DNA from: UKL13-2 sp044228625
GTDB lineage: Bacteria > Pseudomonadota > Gammaproteobacteria > Burkholderiales > Usitatibacteraceae
Assembly: GCA_044228625.1 (NCBI GenBank)
Contig: JBGAUM010000003.1
Span: forward strand, 5,659-69,658
Length of the DNA stretch: 64,000 nt
Reading direction: 5' to 3'
Both the position numbers and the translations under genes were made by a program. A model generated the notes under the pieces. That model worked only from the letters and a program-made list of their open reading frames with translations. It had not been told where the DNA came from and did not search any database. Shown here one piece after another: positions 26,430 to 33,527 of the stretch. Within the stretch, counting starts at the first letter, position 1. Every line of letters starts with the position of its first letter.

Positions 26430-27611
26430 ATGAGCGAACATTTTTTCGCGATGTGCCCGCTGGGCCTCGCCGACGCCCTGGCGCAGGAGCTCGCCGGCCC
26501 GCGGATCGGGGCCCAAGTGACCAGCAAAGGCGCGGCAGGTGTGGCGTTCAGCGGCACCACGGAGACGGCCCTGCGTGCCAACCTGCATTCGCGTGTCGCT
26601 TCGCGCGTCCTGTGGCAGGTGGCGCAGTTTCCATACGCCAATGAACACCACATCTACGATGCAGCGCGGCTGCTCGCGTGGACCTCCTGGTTTCCGGTGT
26701 CGCGAACGATCAAGGTGGAAGTCAGTGCCAATCGCTCGCCGGTAAAAAGCCTCGACTTCACCGCGCTGAAGATCAAGGATGCCGTCTGCGACACGTTTCG
26801 TGAAATCGTCGGCAGCCGCCCCAATGTGGCGCGCCAGGAACCGGACGTGCGCATTCATTTGCACCTGGAAGCGGCCAATGCGGTGCTCTACATCGATCTT
26901 TCCGGCGAACCGCTGTTCAAGCGTGGACGGCGCGACCACACCGGTTTGGCGCCGCTCAAGAAGAATCTGGCCGCAGGCATCCTGATGCTCACCGGTTGGG
27001 ACCGGCAGGAGGCCCTGCTCGACCCGATGTGTGGCAGTGGGACGTTTCTGGTGGAGGCCGCAGAGCTTGCCCTCGGGATCGCTCCCGGCCTTTCCGGCGG
27101 AAAACCGCGCGCGTTCAACTTCGAGAAGCTGTCCACCTTTGACACGGCCTTGTGGAATCGCCTGGTGGAAGAAGCTCGCGCGGCCTCGGCCACGCCTCGT
27201 GCGCTGCAAATCTATGGATCGGATTTGTTCGGGGACGCACTCAAGAATGCACGCGACAACCTGGCGGCGAACGGTCTTGCCGAGTGCGTTTACTTGAAAC
27301 AAGCCAACGTGCTCGAAATCTCCGCACCCGCGCCCACCGGCGTTTGGGTGACCAACCCGCCATATGGCGATCGACTGGGTGACGCCGCGAAATTGAAAGA
27401 GCTTTATCCCAAGCTGGGAGATACGCTCAAGCAGAAATTCGCGGGTTGGCGCGCTTACTTCTTCACCGGGGACATGGCCCTGGCCAAAACCATGCGCTTG
27501 GCGCCCAGCAAGAAGACCCCATTGTTCAACGGCAAGATCGAATGCCGCTTGCTGGAGTACAAGATGGTGGCCGGGAGTAATCGGAAAGACGAAAAAGGAA
27601 CCTCAGCGTAG
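26430..27611 (+). CDS. rlmL: THUMP-domain 23S rRNA guanine-N2 methyltransferase (RlmL/YpsC-like)
   Basis: 393 residues. An N-terminal ferredoxin-like and THUMP region (1-165) precedes a Rossmann methyltransferase domain with DPMCGSGTFLVEAA (SAM motif I) and the catalytic NPPYGDRLGD near residue 308. It matches the N-terminal half of Escherichia coli RlmL. The RlmK half is absent, as is usual outside gammaproteobacteria. Expected target is G2445 of 23S rRNA. Confidence 0.88.
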   Translation: MSEHFFAMCPLGLADALAQELAGPRIGAQVTSKGAAGVAFSGTTETALRANLHSRVASRVLWQVAQFPYANEHHIYDAARLLAWTSWFPVSRTIKVEVSANRSPVKSLDFTALKIKDAVCDTFREIVGSRPNVARQEPDVRIHLHLEAANAVLYIDLSGEPLFKRGRRDHTGLAPLKKNLAAGILMLTGWDRQEALLDPMCGSGTFLVEAAELALGIAPGLSGGKPRAFNFEKLSTFDTALWNRLVEEARAASATPRALQIYGSDLFGDALKNARDNLAANGLAECVYLKQANVLEISAPAPTGVWVTNPPYGDRLGDAAKLKELYPKLGDTLKQKFAGWRAYFFTGDMALAKTMRLAPSKKTPLFNGKIECRLLEYKMVAGSNRKDEKGTSA

Positions 27612-27704
27612 ACCCGCATTCCAGCCGTGCCGGGTGCGGAAACGTCAAGTCCCTCCACACAATCGAGACCACGCTCGGTTTCATTGGAACCAACGTGGAA
27701 TCGA

Positions 27705-28475
27705 TTACTTGTGGATTACCAATTTGCCGCGGTTCTTGAACAGGAACTCTGGCGCAATCCCCATCATCGAACGAACCGTGCGGGACAAGTGCGCGGAATC
27801 GGCAAATCCGGCGGACAGTGCAGCCGTGGTCAATGAATGTCCGGCGATGGCAACGTCGAGGGCCTTTCTCATCTTCAGCCACAGGAGATATCGCCGGACC
27901 GGTACGCCGATCTCGTCCTTGAACACATGCGCGAAGCGCGAAGGCGAAAGGTGAACGGAGTCCGCCAGCGCATCCAGGCTGTCATATTTTTCCGGCGCCT
28001 CTCGCAATTGATGGATCGCGTTGGCGATGCGCGAATCCATCGGCGTGTCGGCAAAGCGCGTTCGGATGCTGACGCCGAACATCGCCGCAAGCATGTCGTC
28101 GGCCTCGTCGAGCGAGGTTGCGGGGCTTCGCAACCGTTGGGCTGCCTCCAGATTGGACAATGGACACGCAAACGTGCGCGGCTTTTCTTCCAGGCGCGCC
28201 ATGGCGGCCTGGTAGCTGGCGCTTTCCGGTTCCCAGAACAAGGCAGCAATGGCATGTGCTGCAGTCGCGGTGGCGTATTCGGTACCCGAGGGAAGGAACA
28301 CGCCTTCGCCTTGCAACCGCAAGCCATCCGCGAGGGTCACGCTCAGCTCACCCTCGCAAGTGGAAAGCCAGACTGCCGCGTGGTTCTTGTGAAACGTCGT
28401 GTCGATGCCCGGCCCGGCGTAGAGAAACCGCTCGTCCCAAACATAGAGATGCAATTGCTCTTCGCTCGAATTCAT
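27705..28475 (-). CDS. AraC-family transcriptional regulator
   Basis: 256 residues from ATG 28475. The C-terminal 100 residues form two helix-turn-helix motifs (SLDALADSVHLSPSRFAHVFKDEIG and SLTTAALSAGFADSAHLSRTVRSMMG). The last part, MGIAPEFLFKNRG, is typical of the family. The N-terminal 140 residues form a cupin-like sensor (HAAVWLSTCEGEL, VFLPSGTEYATAT) with unknown ligand. It is divergent from a 52-residue membrane-protein gene. The intervening DNA has three repeats at 21-bp pitch that are probably its binding sites. Confidence 0.92.
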   Translation of the reverse strand: MNSSEEQLHLYVWDERFLYAGPGIDTTFHKNHAAVWLSTCEGELSVTLADGLRLQGEGVFLPSGTEYATATAAHAIAALFWEPESASYQAAMARLEEKPRTFACPLSNLEAAQRLRSPATSLDEADDMLAAMFGVSIRTRFADTPMDSRIANAIHQLREAPEKYDSLDALADSVHLSPSRFAHVFKDEIGVPVRRYLLWLKMRKALDVAIAGHSLTTAALSAGFADSAHLSRTVRSMMGIAPEFLFKNRGKLVIHK

Positions 28476-28482
28476 CAAGTAG

Positions 28483-28537
28483 CCGGTTTATTCAACAGGT
28501 CAGCCAGTTTATTCAAGAACTCGGCAGGTTTCTTCAA
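28483..28537. promoter_or_regulatory. Three direct repeats at 21-bp pitch, candidate AraC-type operator
   Basis: The units are CCGGTTTATTCAA (28483-28495), CCAGTTTATTCAA (28504-28516) and CAGGTTTCTTCAA (28525-28537). Starts differ by exactly 21 bp, two helical turns, so bound monomers would lie on one face of the DNA. The first unit begins 8 bp upstream of the AraC start codon. The third directly abuts a TTGACG hexamer directed toward the small membrane-protein gene. Confidence 0.75.
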
Positions 28538-28566
28538 TTGACGAGGACTGGGGGCACCAATACTGG
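28538..28566 (+). promoter_or_regulatory. Candidate activator-dependent promoter for the 52-residue protein
   Basis: TTGACG (28538-28543) is a good -35 hexamer that touches the third operator repeat. Seventeen bases on is TACTGG (28561-28566), a poor -10. A strong -35 next to an activator site with a weak -10 fits class II activation. The start of transcription would be near 28573, giving a leader of about 30 nt. Confidence 0.45.
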
Positions 28567-28603
28567 AATCGTGCCATCACACACGGCACCGAAAGGAAAC
28601 ACC

Positions 28604-28762
28604 ATGAAATCGATCACCAAAAAACTGATCCACGCCATGACGTTTGAACGCGCATTGGGTTTTGCCGCCGCGTTTGTCTTGACCGCCAGTGCCTTTGCGC
28701 TGGTGCATGCCTTTGGCGGCGCAGAGTTTGCAGGAAATGTGACGCTTCTGGTCGGCGCATAG
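28604..28762 (+). CDS. 52-residue single-pass membrane protein
   Basis: The ATG at 28604 is preceded by GAAAGGAAACACC, a good ribosome-binding site. The protein has a basic N terminus (MKSITKKLIH), then one hydrophobic helix (LGFAAAFVLTASAFALVHAFG, 21 residues in two overlapping parts, about 19-39) and a short tail ending LLVGA. It could instead be a small secreted peptide after cleavage. No family recognised. Its likely regulator is the divergent AraC protein. Confidence 0.65.
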   Translation: MKSITKKLIHAMTFERALGFAAAFVLTASAFALVHAFGGAEFAGNVTLLVGA

Positions 28763-28785
28763 CGCCTGACCATTCGTGGATGCCA

Positions 28786-28856
28786 AAACACTAGCATTGG
28801 CGCGGTGACCAGGGCAAAAATGTCCCGAAAGCCGCGCCTGGCAAGGCGCCCGGTTT
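28786..28856. repeat. Palindromic dispersed repeat, copy E (71 bp, diverged)
   Basis: The left arm begins AAACACTAGCATTGGCGCGG, which matches the reversed right arm of copy A (AAACTCAAG, CAT, TGGCGCGG) in all but two positions. The right arm ends in GCGCCCGGTTT. It carries an internal stem of nine bases, GCCTGGCAA (28836-28844) with TTGCCAGGC (28855-28863), that runs past the repeat end. It lies between convergent genes, 23 nt after the small-protein stop, and may end the pilTU message from the other side. Confidence 0.6.
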
Positions 28857-28883
28857 GCCAGGCCGCGTGCTGCGGCCCCCCGA

Positions 28884-30023
28884 CTATTTGACGATCTCGA
28901 GGTGTTCCAAGCCCGCAGCGAGGTCCTTCTCCTTCGCGCCGCGGCCTTCGAGCTTGATCTTGAGGCGAAGATCGTTGAGCGAATCGGCGTTGCGGAGCGC
29001 GTCCTCGTAGGAAATGATGTCGCTTTCGAAAAGGTCGAACAGCGCCATGTCAAAGGTCTGCATGCCCAGTTCCTTGGACCGCTTCATCACTTCCTTGATC
29101 TCGTGCACTTCGCCCTTGAAGATCAGGTCCTGGATCAGCGGCGTATTGAGCAGGATTTCGATCGCGGCCGCGCGGCCCTTGCCTTCCTTCCTCGGGATCA
29201 GGCGCTGCGAGACGAACGCCTTCAGGTTGAGCGACAAGTCCATCAAGAGTTGCTGACGCCGCTCTTCAGGGAAGAAATTGATGATGCGGTCAAGCGCCTG
29301 GTTGGTGGAGTTCGCATGCAATGTGGACATGCACAAGTGCCCCGTTTCTGCGAACGCAATGGCAAAGTCCATGGTGTCACGGTCGCGGATTTCACCGATG
29401 AGGATCACATCGGGCGCCTGGCGCAGGGTGTTTTTCAGCGCCGCAAACCAGTTATCGGTGTCCACGCCCACCTCGCGCTGTGTAATCACGCAGTTCTTGT
29501 GTTCGTGGACGTATTCGACCGGGTCTTCAATGGTAATGATGTGGCCATAGCTGTTTTCGTTGCGGTAGCCAATCATCGCCGCGAGCGTGGTGGACTTTCC
29601 GGACCCCGTGCCGCCGACCAGGATGACCAAGCCCCGCTTGGTCATGGCCACATCCTTGAGCACTTCCGGCAGGTTCAGGTCCTCCATGCGCGGGATCTGG
29701 GTGGTAATCGTCCGCAGCACCAGACCAATGCGACCCTGCTGCACGAAGGCGTTGACGCGGAACCGGCCGATACCGGAGGGCGCGATGGCGAAATTGCACT
29801 CCTTGGTGGCTTCGAACTCTGCCGCCTGCTTGTCGGTCATGATGGAGCGCGCAATTTCGCCGGTGTGAATCGGCGAGAGACTGGTCTGCGAGACCGGCGT
29901 CATCTTGCCGTCGATCTTCATGGCCGGCGGGAAGCCTGCGGTCAGAAACAAATCCGACGCCTTTTTTGCGAGCATCGCCCGCAGAAGTTCGTGGACAAAT
30001 TTGAGTGCCTGTTCTCGTTCCAT
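28884..30023 (-). CDS. pilU: PilU twitching-motility ATPase
   Basis: 379 residues from ATG 30023 with GGGAGCAAG upstream. It is a PilT-like hexameric secretion ATPase: the N-terminal PAS-like domain (KKASDLFLTAGFPPAMKIDG), Walker A GGTGSGKSTT near 138, Asp box and Walker B EIRDRDTM, and His box TGHLCMSTLHANS. The C-terminal extension of about 30 residues beyond PilT distinguishes PilU. It assists PilT in retracting type IV pili under load. It follows pilT by 37 nt in one operon. Confidence 0.94.
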   Translation of the reverse strand: MEREQALKFVHELLRAMLAKKASDLFLTAGFPPAMKIDGKMTPVSQTSLSPIHTGEIARSIMTDKQAAEFEATKECNFAIAPSGIGRFRVNAFVQQGRIGLVLRTITTQIPRMEDLNLPEVLKDVAMTKRGLVILVGGTGSGKSTTLAAMIGYRNENSYGHIITIEDPVEYVHEHKNCVITQREVGVDTDNWFAALKNTLRQAPDVILIGEIRDRDTMDFAIAFAETGHLCMSTLHANSTNQALDRIINFFPEERRQQLLMDLSLNLKAFVSQRLIPRKEGKGRAAAIEILLNTPLIQDLIFKGEVHEIKEVMKRSKELGMQTFDMALFDLFESDIISYEDALRNADSLNDLRLKIKLEGRGAKEKDLAAGLEHLEIVK

Positions 30024-30060
30024 AACTTGCTCCCGCGGCAGATGGCGCCGCAGTCAATGA

Positions 30061-31101
30061 TTAGTTGAAGGCGTCCTTGTTGGCTGCCTTGCCACGTGCT
30101 TCAGCGACGGTGATGACACTGCGGCGAACCAGGTCGGCAAGGTTTTGGTCGAGCGTTTGCATGCCGATCGCCTGGCCGGTTTGAATGGCCGAATACATCT
30201 GGGCCACCTTGGCTTCGCGGATCAAGTTGCGGATGGCCGGTGTGCCGATCATGATTTCGTGCGCGGCAACGCGGCCGCCACCGTCCTTGGTCTTGCAAAG
30301 CGTCTGGGATATCACCGCGCGCAGGGACTCCGACAACATGGCGCGGATCATTTCCTTTTCAGCAGCCGGGAACACGTCGATGATGCGATCCACCGTTTTG
30401 GCCGCCGAACTCGTGTGCAGCGTGCCGAACACCAAGTGGCCGGTTTCTGCAGCCGTCATGGCCAGGCGGATCGTTTCCAGGTCGCGCATTTCGCCGACCA
30501 GGATGATGTCCGGATCCTCCCGCAGCGCGCTCTTCAAGGCGTTGGCGAAGGACAGCGTATGCGGGCCGACCTCGCGCTGGTTGATCAGGCATTTCTTGGA
30601 TTCGTGGACGAATTCGATCGGATCCTCGACCGTCAGGATGTGTCCGTACTCGTTTTCGTTGACGTAGTTGATCATCGCCGCCAGCGTGGTCGACTTGCCC
30701 GAACCGGTCGGGCCGGTGACGAGGACCAGCCCGCGCGGCTGGTTTGAAATCTCGGCGAAGATCTTTGGAGCGTTGAGGTCCTCCAGCGAAAGGATCTTCG
30801 AGGGAATCGTCCGCATGACCGCGCCCGCGCCACGCTGGTGGTTGAACGCGTTGACGCGGAAGCGCGCCAAATTGGGAATCTCGAACGAGAAGTCGCATTC
30901 GAGGTTTTCCTCGTACTGCTTGCGTTGTCCGTCGTTCATGATGTCATACACCATGCCGTGGACATCGTCATGTGAAAGCGACGGCACGTTGATCCGGCGG
31001 ACATCGCCGTGCACGCGGATCATTGGGGGCAGCCCTGCGGACAAGTGCAAGTCAGACGCTTTGTTTTTGACGCCAAAGGCCAGGAGTTCAGCAATTTCCA
31101 T
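30061..31101 (-). CDS. pilT: PilT type IV pilus retraction ATPase
   Basis: 346 residues from ATG 31101, with AAGGAAAA about 8 nt upstream. Domain order as in PilU. Motifs are GPTGSGKSTTLAAMI (Walker A), GEMRDLETI (Walker B), GHLVFGTLHTSSA (His box) and EKEMIRAMLSESLRAVISQ, which contains the AIRNLIRE-adjacent C-terminal motif region. It depolymerises the pilus at the inner membrane. Divergent from yggS, the standard betaproteobacterial arrangement. No other pil genes are in the window. Confidence 0.96.
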   Translation of the reverse strand: MEIAELLAFGVKNKASDLHLSAGLPPMIRVHGDVRRINVPSLSHDDVHGMVYDIMNDGQRKQYEENLECDFSFEIPNLARFRVNAFNHQRGAGAVMRTIPSKILSLEDLNAPKIFAEISNQPRGLVLVTGPTGSGKSTTLAAMINYVNENEYGHILTVEDPIEFVHESKKCLINQREVGPHTLSFANALKSALREDPDIILVGEMRDLETIRLAMTAAETGHLVFGTLHTSSAAKTVDRIIDVFPAAEKEMIRAMLSESLRAVISQTLCKTKDGGGRVAAHEIMIGTPAIRNLIREAKVAQMYSAIQTGQAIGMQTLDQNLADLVRRSVITVAEARGKAANKDAFN

Positions 31102-31191
31102 TTATACTTTTCCTTGTGATCTCGCGGCCCCGACAAGCGGTTTTTCACTCTGAAAAACGGCGTCCGCGGCCCTTTGACATGCCTGCCGATT

Positions 31192-31911
31192 ATGTCCCCA
31201 ATCAGAGCGAACTTGCAACAAGCGCGCCGGGCGATCGATGCCGCCATTGCGGGATGCAGTCGCATGCCAGCGCGCGAAGTGTCGCTGGTGGCGGTGTCCA
31301 AGACCCATCCGGCAGAGGCCGTTCGTACGGCATTCGAGGCCGGACAGCGTGCTTTTGGTGAAAACTATGCCCAAGAGGGCGTGGCAAAGATTGGCGAACT
31401 TGCCGCGCTCAGGAAGGAAGGCATTGAGTGGCATTTCATTGGGCCTTTGCAAAGCAACAAGGCAGGGCTGGTGGCCAGTCAATTCGATTGGGTGCAAAGT
31501 GTGGACCGCATGAAGATCGCGCAAGCCTTGTCGTCCCGTCGCAAGGGGGAGCCGCTGAATGTGCTGGTCGAGGTGAACGTGAGTGGTGAATCCACCAAAG
31601 GCGGAATCGCTCCCGATGAAGCGCTGGCCTTTGCAATGCAGGTCTCGAAGCTGCCCCATTTGCGCCTGAGGGGTCTGATGACCATCATCGAAAATGTTTC
31701 CGACGAGACCGCGCAGCGCAGGCAGTTTCGCGCTTTGAAACAACTCTACGACGGTGGCTTGGATGCCGGCCTGCGGTTTGACACACTGTCGATGGGAATG
31801 TCAGGGGATTTCAAAGTGGCGATAGAAGAAGGCGCGACCATGGTGCGGTTGGGGACGGCAATTTTTGGCGGTCGAGTTTCAAGAACCCCGGACCTGGAGC
31901 GTGCCGCGTGA
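31192..31911 (+). CDS. yggS: YggS-family pyridoxal-phosphate homeostasis protein
   Basis: 239 residues from ATG 31192. An in-frame TTG at 31174 is less likely. It is a single-domain alanine-racemase-like barrel. The PLP lysine lies in LVAVSKTHPAEAV (Lys near 37), with FGENYAQEG and FIGPLQSNK as further family blocks, and LSMGMSGDFKVAIEEGATMVRLG at the phosphate site. It binds PLP without known catalysis and buffers vitamin B6. Overlaps proC by 4 nt. Confidence 0.94.
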   Translation: MSPIRANLQQARRAIDAAIAGCSRMPAREVSLVAVSKTHPAEAVRTAFEAGQRAFGENYAQEGVAKIGELAALRKEGIEWHFIGPLQSNKAGLVASQFDWVQSVDRMKIAQALSSRRKGEPLNVLVEVNVSGESTKGGIAPDEALAFAMQVSKLPHLRLRGLMTIIENVSDETAQRRQFRALKQLYDGGLDAGLRFDTLSMGMSGDFKVAIEEGATMVRLGTAIFGGRVSRTPDLERAA

Positions 31912-32747
31912 AGATCGGATTCATCGGTGGGGGCAACATGGCGCAGGCCATCGCCGGAGGCTTGCTCGCCAGAGGCAGCCGATCAGTGGACATTTGCGCC
32001 ATCGAGCCGTTCGAGGCGGCGCGCTCCTTTTGGTCGACACGGGGCATGCCCGTATTCGCGCAATTCGATCCCGCAGTGCTGGAGTCCGACGTGCTCGTGT
32101 TGGCGGTGAAGCCGCAGGTCATGGCCACGGCGATTGCCCCCTTGGCGGGGCGCTTGCGTGATCAAGTCGTCTTGAGCATTGCGGCCGGCATCCGCGTCGC
32201 GGACCTTGCCAGCCAATTGGGCGGCGGGACTTTGCCTTATCCCAACATTGTCCGCAGCATGCCCAATACACCTGCCTTGGTGGGTGCGGGAATGGCCGGC
32301 CTGTACGCGCCGGCAAACGTCAGCGCAGAAAGCCGCCGACGGGCCGAGTCGCTTCTGATGGCAGTGGGCAAGACGGCGTGGTTTGACCGCGAAGAGATGC
32401 TTGACGCCGTGACTGCAGTATCCGGCAGTGGCCCGGCCTACGTGTTCTATTTCATCGAGGCTCTGGAGGACGCGGCATGCAAGCTGGGCATGGACCCGGC
32501 CCAAGCTCGTCTGTTCGCCACCGAAACGTTTTGGGGTGGCGCCAAACTGGCCTCTGAAAGTACCGACACCGCCGCCGAGTTGCGGGCGAAGGTGACATCC
32601 AAACGCGGCACCACCGAGCGGGCCATCGAGTCGTTTGATCAAAGTGGGGTGAAACAGGAAGTCATCACCGGAGTATTGGCGGCCTGTGCGCGGGCCAAGG
32701 AACTGGGTGACGAGATGGCTGTGAATCTTGGGGGTCCTCCACCGTGA
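31908..32747 (+). CDS. proC: Pyrroline-5-carboxylate reductase
   Basis: 279 residues from a GTG inside the yggS stop (GTGA). The N-terminal Rossmann motif is IGFIGGGNMAQAI. The signature SGSGPAYVFYFIEAL and the following helices form the catalytic dimer interface, and TSKRGTTERAIESF lies near residue 232. It performs the last step of proline synthesis with NAD(P)H. proA, an earlier step, is 8 kb away in another operon. Overlaps yggT by 4 nt. Confidence 0.96.
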   Translation: MKIGFIGGGNMAQAIAGGLLARGSRSVDICAIEPFEAARSFWSTRGMPVFAQFDPAVLESDVLVLAVKPQVMATAIAPLAGRLRDQVVLSIAAGIRVADLASQLGGGTLPYPNIVRSMPNTPALVGAGMAGLYAPANVSAESRRRAESLLMAVGKTAWFDREEMLDAVTAVSGSGPAYVFYFIEALEDAACKLGMDPAQARLFATETFWGGAKLASESTDTAAELRAKVTSKRGTTERAIESFDQSGVKQEVITGVLAACARAKELGDEMAVNLGGPPP

Positions 32748-33331
32748 TCGTCCAAGCCCTCATTTTTGTGCTGGAGACCGCGTTTGGCCTGTTCACGTTG
32801 GCGGCATTGGCGCGCTTTTACGCCCAGGCATTTCGGGCGCCTTTTCGAAATCCATTGACCGATTTTGTTGTGGCGCTGACCGACTTTCTCGTGAAACCCT
32901 TGCGCAAAGTCATTCCCGGCGCCTTCGGGCTTGATCTGGCATCCCTGGTCACTGCCTGGTTCGCCCAGCTCGTTTTCCTGGGAATCAAGGTGGCCTTGAT
33001 TGCGCCAGATGCGCTGGCTATGCCTACATTTTGGCCGGGGCTCATCCTATGGGCACTGGTGAGCCTGGTGCGCCTGTCCTTGTACTTGCTGATCGGCGTG
33101 GTGTTTATCCAAGCCATTCTGTCCTGGACGTCTCCGGGGCATCCCATCGGGCCGTTTTTTTCGGCACTCACCCGACCTTTTCTGCGACCGCTGCAAAAAA
33201 TCATCCCGTTGGTGGGCGGCGTCGACTTGTCTCCGCTGGTCCTGCTGGTCCTGGTGCAGGTCGTCTTGATGCTTCCGGTCGCCTGGCTGGAGGCGGCGGT
33301 GTCGCGGCTGCCGAGATTGCTGGCCATGTAA
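32744..33331 (+). CDS. yggT: YggT-family integral membrane protein
   Basis: 195 residues from a GTG inside the proC stop (GTGA). Two YGGT repeats are visible, each with paired helices around a conserved turn: RNPLTDFVVALTDFLVKPLRKVIP (about 32-55) and GPFFSALTRPFLRPLQKIIP (about 130-150). The PLRKVIP/PLQKIIP pair shows the internal duplication. The role is not settled; it is linked to membrane stress and cell division in some bacteria. Almost always beside proC and yggS, as here. Confidence 0.93.
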   Translation: MIVQALIFVLETAFGLFTLAALARFYAQAFRAPFRNPLTDFVVALTDFLVKPLRKVIPGAFGLDLASLVTAWFAQLVFLGIKVALIAPDALAMPTFWPGLILWALVSLVRLSLYLLIGVVFIQAILSWTSPGHPIGPFFSALTRPFLRPLQKIIPLVGGVDLSPLVLLVLVQVVLMLPVAWLEAAVSRLPRLLAM

Positions 33332-33442
33332 GCGCCGATTTGGGCGGTCCTCTCGACCGATTTCACCCCTTGTGCCCCATTACGTTACACTTCTCCTTTC
33401 AAGCGGCAAAAGACCGCAAATCCAATAGGGGAGGGTGTAGCG

Positions 33443-33490
33443 ATGGGGGTCACCAAAGACAACCGGAGGCTTCTGCGGCGCATTGCTTAG
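33443..33490 (+). CDS. Possible 15-residue leader peptide
   Basis: ATG 33443 follows AGGGGAGGG, a strong ribosome-binding site. The frame encodes 15 residues, mostly basic (MGVTKDNRRLLRRIA), and stops at 33490, 37 nt before the GTG of the dynamin-like gene. It could be a leader peptide that sets translation downstream, or a chance frame. There is no other feature in the 196-nt gap. Confidence 0.25.
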   Translation: MGVTKDNRRLLRRIA

Positions 33491-33527
33491 CGCCCAGCCC
33501 GTTGCCCGCCAGCAAGGAAGGACATCC

